Positions 1-5,697 of a stretch of 7,614 nt of DNA are shown here, in pieces. Position numbers and translations under genes: made by a program. Under the pieces are notes generated by a model. That model saw only the letters and a program-made list of their open reading frames with translations. It was not told the origin of the DNA and searched no databases. Positions within the stretch are counted from its first letter, which is position 1, and every line of letters starts with the position of its first letter. Source of the stretch: Chloroflexota bacterium (GTDB taxonomy: Bacteria > Chloroflexota > Anaerolineae > Anaerolineales > DRMV01); the NCBI GenBank assembly GCA_013153135.1, contig JAADFA010000026.1, positions 1 through 7,614 on the forward strand, read 5' to 3'.

Positions 1-2
1 CG

Positions 3-725
3 GCTGCGCGCTTCCATGGCTACCTGGTCGCTCCCGGTGAGGTCTTCTCCATGGCCCAAGTTTTAGGTGATGTTAGTTTAGATAATGGTTATGCGGAGTC
101 GCTCATCATTTACGGCGACCGGACGATTCGCGGCGTCGGGGGTGGGGTATGTCAAGTGAGCACGACCTTGTTCCGCACGGCGTTCTTCGGCGGCTATCCC
201 ATTGTGGAGCGGCACCCGCATGCGTACCGAGTGTTGTATTACGAGCAGACCGCGAGCGGACGCATCGACCCCCGTTGGGCGGGAATGGACGCGACGGTGT
301 ACGTGCCTTTGGTGGACTTCAAGTTTAAGAACGATACACCTTATTGGATCCTGATGGACGTGGAGGTCAATGCACCTCATCGCTACATCACGTGGCGTTT
401 CTACTCTACCTCCGACGGGCGCACGGTCTATTGGGATACCACGGGGTTGCAGGATCGCGAAGACCCGCCTCCGCCGCAATATATCGAGAACCCCGAGCTG
501 CCTAAGGGGGTGGTGCGTCAGGTAGACTGGGCTGTCGAAGGTGGCAAGGTTCGGGTGATTCGTGAGGTGTATCGGGATGGTGAATTGTTATATCGAGACG
601 TGTTCTTTACGCACTACCGGCCCTGGCGCGCGGTGTGCGAGTACGGACCCGATACCCCAGGGATGCCGCCTGAAGACCCGGATCCCAACGACCCCTGCCG
701 ACCCGATCCAGGGCCGGACGATTGA
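3..725 (+). CDS. VanW family protein, 3' part (5' end outside window)
   Basis: This is the C-terminal part of a VanW-domain protein. The frame is open to the left edge and family-like sequence (HGYLVAPGEVFSM) precedes the first internal ATG at 51, so that ATG is not the start and the gene begins outside the window. VanW hallmarks visible are the PGE-F-S box, GYAESLIIYGDR, the nearly invariant GVGGGVCQVSTTLFR with its cysteine, an ERHPHAYRV stretch, and GMDATVYVPLVDFKFKND. VanW proteins are usually exported or membrane-anchored; the name comes from vancomycin-resistance clusters, but the biochemical role is unknown and most homologues are not resistance genes. After the domain comes a basic/aromatic stretch and a proline- and aspartate-rich tail (final ~30 residues), perhaps a wall-spanning or disordered end. 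aroC starts 29 nt downstream on the same strand, so co-transcription is likely. Any signal peptide or N-terminal domain lies outside the window. Confidence 0.9.
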   Translation, partial: AARFHGYLVAPGEVFSMAQVLGDVSLDNGYAESLIIYGDRTIRGVGGGVCQVSTTLFRTAFFGGYPIVERHPHAYRVLYYEQTASGRIDPRWAGMDATVYVPLVDFKFKNDTPYWILMDVEVNAPHRYITWRFYSTSDGRTVYWDTTGLQDREDPPPPQYIENPELPKGVVRQVDWAVEGGKVRVIREVYRDGELLYRDVFFTHYRPWRAVCEYGPDTPGMPPEDPDPNDPCRPDPGPDD

Positions 726-742
726 GAACCCTTCTGCATCCT

Positions 743-747
743 AGGAG
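743..747 (+). promoter_or_regulatory. Shine-Dalgarno of aroC (decides the start)
   Basis: AGGAG lies 7 nt before the ATG at 755. It selects that ATG over the in-frame TTG at 722, which overlaps the end of the VanW gene and would add 11 residues not seen in the family. Confidence 0.75.
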
Positions 748-754
748 CCAATCC

Positions 755-1960
755 ATGGCTTTGCGTTTTCTCACGGCTGGCGAATCTCATGGCCCGGGCT
801 TGATTGCTGTGCTTGAGGGCCTGCCCGCGGGCTTGAAGGTGGATGAAGACGCGTTGGTGCGCGAGCTCGCGCGGCGACAAAAGGGCGCGGGTTCTGGGCC
901 GCGAATGCGTATCGAGCGCGACCGGGCCCACATCCTCAGCGGCGTACTCGCGGGCCAAACTACGGGCGCACCCATTGCCTTGTGGATCCCCAATCGGGAT
1001 CATGCCAAATGGCGCGGCAAACTCATCCCGCCTTTTACGACGCCGCGGCCCGGTCACGGCGACTTGGCTGCGGCTTTGAAGTACGGCTACACCGATCTCC
1101 GTCCTGGATTGGAACGCGCGTCGGCACGCGAGACAGCCGCGCGGGTCGCGGTGGGCGCGCTGTGCAAACAGTTTTTGGCCGCGTTGGGCATTCGTGTCCA
1201 GGGCTACGTGCTTGCTATCGGCGATGTTCACGCCCAACGGCTGCCCGAGAGCTACACGTCGCGTTGGGCCCAAGCTGAGGCCAGTCCGGTGCGCTGTCCC
1301 GACCCTGACGCGTCTGTGGCAATGGAGGTGGCCATTCAGCGAGCAATGCAGGCTCGGGAGACCCTGGGCGGCGTGATCGAAGTGGTCGCAACGGGGGTGC
1401 CACCGGGCTTGGGGAGCCATGTGCATTGGGACCGCCGCCTGGACGCGCGGCTCGCGGCCGCGGTGATGAGCGTGCCCGCGATCAAGGCTGTGAGCCTGGG
1501 CGAGGGCTGGGAGCAAGCCGCACAACTCGGAACCCAGGCCCATGACCCGCTACGCCTGCGCGACCGGGACATTGTGCGGCCTACAAACCGGGCTGGCGGG
1601 ATCGAGGCGGGTATCTCCAATGGCCAGCCCATCGTGCTCCGGGCCGCGATGAAGCCCATCCCCACGACGTTGACCCCACAACCCACGGTGGACGTCGCGA
1701 CCGGCCTGGAGACGGAGACCCGCTACGAACGCTCGGACTTTTGCCCAGTGCCGCGCGCGGTGCCCGTGATCGAGGCGATGGTGGCCTTTGTGCTCGCGGA
1801 CGCGGTGCTGGAGAAAGTCGGCGGTGATACCATGGCCGAGGTCCAACAACGCTTCGCCGCGCTGCCTTGGCCTTCCCTCGACGCACTCCGCATTACGGGC
1901 CAGCCTCACGTCTTTTGGCCTGCATCAGACCAGGAATTGCCGCCAGCGACCCAGGCTTGA
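755..1960 (+). CDS. aroC: chorismate synthase
   Basis: Chorismate synthase catalyses the last shikimate-pathway step in the cytoplasm: anti-1,4-elimination of phosphate from 5-enolpyruvylshikimate-3-phosphate to give chorismate, with reduced FMN as cofactor. From ATG 755 the protein has 401 aa, slightly long for the family because of a C-terminal extension after about residue 370. Signatures in order: FLTAGESHGP (5-14, with the family's conserved His12), GSGPRM (47-52), LSGVLAGQTTGAPIAL (61-76), IPNRDHAKW (78-86), RPGHGDL (98-104, His101; the family more often has GHADL), RASARETAARVAVGA (121-135), NRAGGIEAGISNGQPI (278-293), MKPIPTTL (299-306), and the third signature RSDFCPVPRAVPV (326-338) running into EAMVAFVLADAVLEKVGGD. 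All expected blocks are intact, so the enzyme should be active. It follows the VanW gene by 29 nt and precedes the sodA-like gene by 88 nt. No other aro gene is visible on this strand. Confidence 0.97.
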   Translation: MALRFLTAGESHGPGLIAVLEGLPAGLKVDEDALVRELARRQKGAGSGPRMRIERDRAHILSGVLAGQTTGAPIALWIPNRDHAKWRGKLIPPFTTPRPGHGDLAAALKYGYTDLRPGLERASARETAARVAVGALCKQFLAALGIRVQGYVLAIGDVHAQRLPESYTSRWAQAEASPVRCPDPDASVAMEVAIQRAMQARETLGGVIEVVATGVPPGLGSHVHWDRRLDARLAAAVMSVPAIKAVSLGEGWEQAAQLGTQAHDPLRLRDRDIVRPTNRAGGIEAGISNGQPIVLRAAMKPIPTTLTPQPTVDVATGLETETRYERSDFCPVPRAVPVIEAMVAFVLADAVLEKVGGDTMAEVQQRFAALPWPSLDALRITGQPHVFWPASDQELPPATQA

Positions 1961-1965
1961 CCCCC

Positions 1966-1994
1966 TTGTTGGTAGGGTGTTTTGAGGTTACAAT
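1966..1994 (+). promoter_or_regulatory. putative sigma-70-type promoter of the superoxide dismutase gene
   Basis: TTGTTG (1966-1971) and TACAAT (1989-1994) are separated by 17 nt. The -10 matches TATAAT at five of six positions and the -35 keeps the TTG core. TTGACC at 1957-1962, overlapping the aroC stop, matches the -35 better but is 26 nt from that -10. The predicted start near 2001 leaves a leader of about 48 nt. This is inferred from hexamers only. Confidence 0.4.
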
Positions 1995-2035
1995 TGCGCA
2001 AACCGAAAATCGGATCGGTGTTATACAAAGCCATT

Positions 2036-2044
2036 GAGGAGGTG
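2036..2044 (+). promoter_or_regulatory. strong Shine-Dalgarno of the superoxide dismutase gene
   Basis: GAGGAGGTG precedes the ATG at 2049. It is nearly a full complement to the 16S rRNA 3' end, which implies efficient translation. Confidence 0.85.
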
Positions 2045-2048
2045 AACC

Positions 2049-2678
2049 ATGGCTTTTGAACTTCCGCCCTTGCTGTATGCGTATGACGCGTTGGAACCCT
2101 ATATTGATGCGTGCACTATGATGATCCACTATACCAAGCATCATGGTGGTTATGTCAACAAACTTAACGCGGCGTTGGCCAACTATCCCGAGTGGGCAGA
2201 TAAGGATATTGTGACGCTATTGCGCCAGTTGAGCCAGGTTCCGGAGGAAATCCGGACCGCGGTGCGCAACAATGGCGGTGGACACTTCAACCACAGTCTC
2301 TTTTGGTCGGTGATGTCGCCCCAGGGCGGCGGGGAGCCTTCGGGCGCGCTGGCGGAGGCAATCGCGCGTGCTTTCGGCAGTTTCGCCGCGTTTCGAGAGG
2401 CTTTCTCCACCGCAGCCAAGACTCGCTTCGGCTCGGGCTGGGCGTGGTTGGTCGTGCGTCCGGACGGCTCGTTGGCTGTCAGTTCCACCCCCAACCAGGA
2501 CAACCCCCTCATGGGCGGTTTGGTCGAGCTCGAGGGGATGCCCATTTTGGGCTTGGACGTGTGGGAGCACGCGTATTACTTGCGCTATCAAAACCGCCGC
2601 GCGGCATATGTCGATGCGTGGTGGAACGTGGTCAATTGGAATGAGGTTGCCCGGCGTTACGAAGCAGCCTTGGGCTAA
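2049..2678 (+). CDS. sodA: superoxide dismutase, Fe/Mn family, Mn-type signature
   Basis: This cytoplasmic enzyme (209 aa, no signal peptide) disproportionates superoxide to oxygen and hydrogen peroxide. The four metal ligands are present: His27 (in IHYTKHH), His82 (in GGGHFNHSLFW), Asp170 and His174 (in DVWEHAYYLRY). The gateway residues His31 and Tyr35 are also present. Gly78 together with Gln150 (NQDNP) is the pattern associated with Mn-specific enzymes; Fe enzymes usually carry the active-site Gln at the other position. Metal use is therefore probably Mn, though cambialistic activity cannot be excluded. Small oddities are Tyr28, where many enzymes have His, and Gly33-Gly34 in the first helix, where Q-T or Q-A is common. 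Length and architecture (N-terminal hairpin, C-terminal alpha/beta domain ending WWNVVNW) are normal. It appears to be monocistronic, with its own promoter, a strong ribosome binding site and a terminator 35 nt after the stop. Confidence 0.96.
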   Translation: MAFELPPLLYAYDALEPYIDACTMMIHYTKHHGGYVNKLNAALANYPEWADKDIVTLLRQLSQVPEEIRTAVRNNGGGHFNHSLFWSVMSPQGGGEPSGALAEAIARAFGSFAAFREAFSTAAKTRFGSGWAWLVVRPDGSLAVSSTPNQDNPLMGGLVELEGMPILGLDVWEHAYYLRYQNRRAAYVDAWWNVVNWNEVARRYEAALG

Positions 2679-2713
2679 GGGAGCCTGGGGGATGGAGCCT
2701 AAGTTGGGTAAGC

Positions 2714-2744
2714 AAACCGCGGGGTTACCCCGCGGTTTTGTTTT
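2714..2744 (+). terminator. Rho-independent terminator of sodA
   Basis: A perfect 11-bp stem (AAACCGCGGGG at 2714-2724, CCCCGCGGTTT at 2728-2738) has a 3-nt TTA loop and is followed by a T-rich tail (TTTTGTTTT, 2736-2744). Read from the minus strand the stem is followed by the weaker TTTGCTTA, so it might also help stop the convergent four-gene operon. Confidence 0.93.
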
Positions 2745-2831
2745 GGGATGGGTCTTTGGGCCCATTTTCGGGACCGTGCCGCTTCGGGACTCAGAAGGGT
2801 GTACGCAAAGGTTGTCGAAACGGTCACGTGG
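2745..2831. other. intergenic spacer between terminator and repeat copy A
   Basis: This non-coding stretch lies between the sodA terminator and the start of repeat copy A. I see no promoter, RNA gene or convincing ORF in it. Open frames crossing it have no family resemblance and are explained by GC-rich sequence. Confidence 0.5.
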
Positions 2832-3065
2832 CGAGGGAGAGGCGCAGGGGGCTGTCGCCGTTGGCGCCGCTGCGGGCAGGAAGCCCGCGGGCCAAGGCCG
2901 CGCTCGCGTGCCGCAGGCGCCGCAGGCTGAAGCCCGCGGCTGGTTGGCAAAAAATTGCGTGCGGATGGTTCGGCCCAACGCGCGGGGCGCGTGGCAGGCA
3001 GCGAGGATAGCGGGCGGGTTTCGCCGCCCGCGGCATGGGCTTCTACGAGATTTGCCTGCACCCGC
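2832..3065 (+). repeat. dispersed intergenic repeat, copy A
   Basis: This is the shorter copy (about 234 nt) of an element found again at 6724-7021 in the same orientation. Shared blocks: 2832-2863 with 6724-6755 (32 nt, 3 mismatches); 2896-2941 with 6839-6884 (46 nt, 5 mismatches); 3008-3033 with 6931-6956 (26 nt, identical); 3031-3043 with 6983-6995 (13 nt, identical); and a 3' GATTTGC...GCACCCGC block ending at 3065 and 7021. Spacers between blocks differ in length and sequence. Two local hairpins are visible, at 2872-2888 (GCGGGC/GCCCGC) and 3010-3031. GAAGCCC (2929-2935) can also pair with GGGCTTC (3037-3043). No terminal inverted repeats, target-site duplication or transposase was seen. 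The copy ends directly at the stop codon of the minus-strand membrane protein gene. It may be a mosaic REP-like element or a structured RNA. Confidence 0.85.
3010..3031. other. invariant hairpin of repeat copy A
   Basis: An 8-bp perfect GC stem (GCGGGCGG at 3010-3017, CCGCCCGC at 3024-3031) encloses a GTTTCG loop. It sits inside the 26-nt block identical in copy B. No T-run follows on either strand, so it is not a standard intrinsic terminator. Confidence 0.75.
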
Positions 3066-4271
3066 TCAGAACTTTAGGAGCAGGTTATGGCACGCGCGAA
3101 GGTAATATTGAATGATTTCCTGCCAACACGCAGGGGTGCAACTGAAAGCGCCGAACATATGATGCCATTTCCAGCTCAGGCCATAGAGCACGGCCGTCCC
3201 CAGGTACAGCGCGCGCCATCCATGGGAGCGGAAGCGCAGGGGAATGGGCCGCACGTCCAACAGGGTGAGCAGCACCAAGGCCATGCTAAAGGTATAGAGC
3301 ATCCGGCCCCAATCCACCGCCACAACCATGAGGCCTAGGGTAAGGAACGCGCTCAGCCCAATTAGCTTGCAGACGGCCCGCGTTTGACACAGCCAGCGCA
3401 TGCGCGGGGCCAGGGGAATAAACGCGGGCGCGGCAAGCAGCGGAAAGACCAGGATTTGGGCTATTTGGACGCCGTTGCGCAACCGTTGCGCCTGGTAGCG
3501 GAGAATGCTCGCTAAGGGAAGGCGCCACCACCAAACCAGCGTGCTTTCTCGCTCTTCATTGGAGATGGGCGCGTAGCCCGCTTGGTACAGCGCGCGTTGG
3601 ATGCGCTCAGCTTGCGTTCCATCACCGCGGTAATACAACGTTGCGCCCCAAACGAGTACGCTTAAAGCAATGAGCAGGAGCAAAGCCCGCTGCTGCCGCA
3701 CGGTCCAGTGCTTGTGAAGTCGCACGGCAGGCACAAGGAGAAAGGGGGTCCATGCGAGCAATCCTTCATGGCTTAGTAGAAGCAGTGGGACCACGGCCCA
3801 GGCTGTTAGCGTGGTTTGGGCTACGCGTGCAGGATGCCGTTGGGCTGTGTCGACCAGCCAGGCTAAGAGAGCCAAGAGGGCGATCTCCTTACGGTATGCA
3901 CCTTGAGCGTCATACACAGGGAAGAGGAAGAGGAAAGGAGCGGTGAGCACAAAAGCGTAGGGAAGGAGGCTGGGTTGTCGGCGCAGTAAGCGCGCGCTAT
4001 AGAACAAAAACAGACCATACACCGCGAAAATAAAGTGGTAAGTCAGCACGCCCAAGGGTAGCCCCAAGGCGCGGCTTAGCATAAAAAGCGCGCTGCCCAC
4101 GAACCCCCGTCGGACGAAACCGGCCGCGTAGTTGATGAGCCAATCGCCCATGATCCAGGAGTGATGGATCAGGTAGGCCTGGTGCAGGCGTACGTACGCC
4201 AGGCAGGCAAGTAAGCCGAAGTAAATAACCAGAAAACCATCGCGAGGGTTCAAGATTCGTGTTTTTTTCAT
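3066..4271 (-). CDS. polytopic membrane protein, unknown function
   Basis: This is a 401-aa integral membrane protein with about 10-11 hydrophobic segments (roughly 13-31, 59-75, 77-95, 102-120, 128-141, 155-183, 196-213, 271-288, 301-319, 325-339, 353-368). Notable loop motifs are GDWLINYAAGFVRRGFVG (42-59), YDAQGAYRKE (120-129), HEG (168-170) and DWGR (320-323). Charged residues next to membrane segments and a D-W-G-R near the end recall multi-pass membrane proteins of polysaccharide or lipid-linked glycan clusters, but I cannot assign a family or reaction. It is the last gene of the minus-strand operon, 37 nt after the PAP2 stop. The ATG at 4271 has no evident Shine-Dalgarno, so expression may depend on translational coupling or the start may be elsewhere; the N-terminal MKKTR followed by a membrane segment is plausible. 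It looks somewhat less GC-rich than its neighbours. The stop codon abuts repeat copy A. Confidence 0.82.
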   Translation of the reverse strand: MKKTRILNPRDGFLVIYFGLLACLAYVRLHQAYLIHHSWIMGDWLINYAAGFVRRGFVGSALFMLSRALGLPLGVLTYHFIFAVYGLFLFYSARLLRRQPSLLPYAFVLTAPFLFLFPVYDAQGAYRKEIALLALLAWLVDTAQRHPARVAQTTLTAWAVVPLLLLSHEGLLAWTPFLLVPAVRLHKHWTVRQQRALLLLIALSVLVWGATLYYRGDGTQAERIQRALYQAGYAPISNEERESTLVWWWRLPLASILRYQAQRLRNGVQIAQILVFPLLAAPAFIPLAPRMRWLCQTRAVCKLIGLSAFLTLGLMVVAVDWGRMLYTFSMALVLLTLLDVRPIPLRFRSHGWRALYLGTAVLYGLSWKWHHMFGAFSCTPACWQEIIQYYLRACHNLLLKF

Positions 4272-4308
4272 GCGAATTTAGTTACTGGTTTGAGATAGGT
4301 TTCCGTAG

Positions 4309-4833
4309 TTAGCGGGTTTGGGGTGTTGGCCAGAGGCTGCCCACCAGGGCGCCTAAGAGCCAGCCAGCCAACACGTCGGTCGGATAGTGCAGTCCGAGGG
4401 CCATACGCGCCCAGCTCACGCCCAAAGCCCAGATGGTGATGGCCCAAGCCCATTCCGCGGGGAGCCAGCGCCACGCGAGCACGGTTACCAGAGCAGCTCG
4501 GGCCGCGTGACCTGAGGGGAACGCATGCGGATCGGTTTTGCGATACACGCCCCCCCAGGGGCTTTGGGGCCGCTCTCGTCGCACGGCATATTTGATGCCC
4601 GTGACGATGAGAGCCAGCCCTACAACCGCGATCAGGCCATGCCAGGCTGCCGCGCGCCAGGGCTCGGGCCCGCGCCACGCCAAAAGGGCCAAAACGAGCA
4701 TTACCAAGGGCCCATCGCCGCTATGAGCGAGCAGATGGGCCATGATGCGCCAGCCTCGCGAACGATAGACAGGTCCTTGTAGCCATGTTGCGCCGCGTTG
4801 GTCCCACGTGTGCAGGCGGCGACCCAGGTTCAT
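4309..4833 (-). CDS. PAP2-family membrane phosphatase
   Basis: This 174-aa membrane protein has the complete PAP2 (type 2 phosphatidic acid phosphatase) signature: KX6RP (Lys81, Arg88-Pro89), PSGH (106-109) and RX5HX3D (Arg143, His149, Asp153). His149 is the expected phospho-acceptor and His109 the proton donor. About five membrane segments surround these motifs, and an SGDG element at 38-41 is typical of this branch. Members dephosphorylate lipid phosphates or diphosphates such as undecaprenyl diphosphate, phosphatidate or phosphatidylglycerol phosphate; the substrate here cannot be read from sequence. The ATG overlaps the stop of the upstream nucleotidyltransferase in an ATGA arrangement, which implies translational coupling, and GAGGTT (4839-4844) provides a ribosome binding site 5 nt away. 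The membrane protein gene follows. The context suggests a shared lipid- or glycan-precursor pathway in the cytoplasmic membrane. Confidence 0.92.
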   Translation of the reverse strand: MNLGRRLHTWDQRGATWLQGPVYRSRGWRIMAHLLAHSGDGPLVMLVLALLAWRGPEPWRAAAWHGLIAVVGLALIVTGIKYAVRRERPQSPWGGVYRKTDPHAFPSGHAARAALVTVLAWRWLPAEWAWAITIWALGVSWARMALGLHYPTDVLAGWLLGALVGSLWPTPQTR

Positions 4834-5618
4834 GTTTCAACCTCACGATGCTGTGCGAGCTCGCGGCGTACGATGTCTACGTGTTCAGGCTTATCCACGT
4901 CCATCGCGATCTCGGCGTAGGGCGCCAGCACAGCGATGCCGGGCAGGTTCAAGCGTTGCGATACTTCGGCCACGGCTTCCGCCAGGGTAAGGCGACGCAA
5001 CAAGATTTTGAGCAGCGTGCCCCAACCGATAAGGGCGGCCTGTTTCAAAGGGGATTTGCGCGCCGCGTAGAGCCGTTCCCACAGATCGTCTCCCCGCTGT
5101 CCCACGCGAACGCGTACCAGGTTGACATCCGCACCGCATACTTCCACATCTCGCAGGCGCAGGTACGTGCGCCGTACACCTGGGAAACGCTTCTCCATGA
5201 TGTCCCGTGTAACCACGTGGTAGATTACGTCGACCGTTGGAAAGTGTTGTGCGTTGGTCGCGACCCAGTCCAGGATATGGCCGGTCACAGTCGGCACGTC
5301 ACCGGAAATAAGCATCACCCACGCGTCTTGAGGTGTGTCATAGCTGATTTCCTCGAGGCCGGATAAAATATTCTTCACCATACTACCTTTATCAGGCCGC
5401 CAGCGCACAGGTTTTTGTAGGCGCCAAGGGTAAGCTTGGGCGTCGGTCCCGAAGATGAGGATTTCATCGATGTGATGGGCCTGGTTGATCGCGTCCAACA
5501 CCCACTGCAGCATGGGTTGCCCCGCGATATCCAAGAGGGCTTTGGGTTTACCTTGCGTGTAGGGGTACAAAGGGTCATCCGGCGTTGGCGTTCCGCCGGC
5601 CATGACAATGGCTTTCAT
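4830..5618 (-). CDS. MobA/GlmU-like nucleotidyltransferase (NTP transferase)
   Basis: This cytoplasmic nucleotidyltransferase of the GT-A fold (262 aa) would transfer an NMP from an NTP to a phosphorylated small molecule. Visible elements are MKAIVMAGG (1-9), the acceptor-side GKPKALLDIAGQPML (23-37), SGDVP (105-109, the probable metal-binding Asp), CGADVNLVRV (161-170) and a C-terminal AMDVDKPEHVDIVRREL (238-254), whose D-x-D-x-P-E matches the second metal site of MobA-like enzymes. The usual G-x-G-x-R-M loop after AGG is replaced by TPTPDDPLYPYTQ, so this is a divergent subfamily and neither MobA nor GlmU itself. I chose ATG 5618 because the homologous N-terminus starts there and GAGGAGG lies 5 nt upstream. 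The in-frame ATG at 5723 adds 35 unstructured residues and overlaps the previous gene. The gene shares its ATGA end with the PAP2 gene. The substrate is unknown; an activated sugar, polyol or lipid head group is possible. Confidence 0.88.
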   Translation of the reverse strand: MKAIVMAGGTPTPDDPLYPYTQGKPKALLDIAGQPMLQWVLDAINQAHHIDEILIFGTDAQAYPWRLQKPVRWRPDKGSMVKNILSGLEEISYDTPQDAWVMLISGDVPTVTGHILDWVATNAQHFPTVDVIYHVVTRDIMEKRFPGVRRTYLRLRDVEVCGADVNLVRVRVGQRGDDLWERLYAARKSPLKQAALIGWGTLLKILLRRLTLAEAVAEVSQRLNLPGIAVLAPYAEIAMDVDKPEHVDIVRRELAQHREVET

Positions 5619-5623
5619 CCTCG

Positions 5624-5630
5624 CCTCCTC
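5624..5630 (-). promoter_or_regulatory. Shine-Dalgarno of the nucleotidyltransferase (decides the start)
   Basis: On the minus strand GAGGAGG ends 5 nt before the ATG at 5618. It supports that start over the in-frame ATG 105 nt upstream. Confidence 0.8.
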
Positions 5631-5634
5631 GGCG

Positions 5635-5671
5635 CGACCGGCGTGTGGTTTTGGGCGGGGCGTGCCGGTCG
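5635..5671 (-). promoter_or_regulatory. inverted repeat in the leader of the nucleotidyltransferase
   Basis: CGACCGGC (5635-5642) and GCCGGTCG (5664-5671) are perfect 8-nt complements around a 21-nt loop. The stem can extend inward by two G-U pairs and one G-C pair. It lies between the preceding stop (5698) and the ribosome binding site (5624-5630). No T-tract follows on the minus strand, so it does not look like a terminator. A role in translation control or mRNA processing is possible, but chance formation in GC-rich DNA is also possible. Confidence 0.4.
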
Positions 5672-5697
5672 GGGATGGCGCGTGCCGTTCGCTGGGG

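Noticed and set aside
51..53. ATG at 51 as start of the VanW gene
   Set aside because: VanW-domain sequence including the PGE-F-S box lies upstream of it in frame, so the gene starts outside the window.
614..1543. Long minus-strand open frame opposite aroC
   Set aside because: It overlaps a fully supported chorismate synthase gene, its translation is rich in Arg, His and Ala with no recognisable motif, and it has no ribosome binding site. It is a GC-driven shadow.
2217..2978. Minus-strand open frame across sodA and its terminator
   Set aside because: It runs through the strong terminator and antisense to a certain gene, with low-complexity translation and no family resemblance.
3010..3031. 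Repeat hairpin as an intrinsic terminator
   Set aside because: No T-tract follows the stem on either strand in copy A or copy B.
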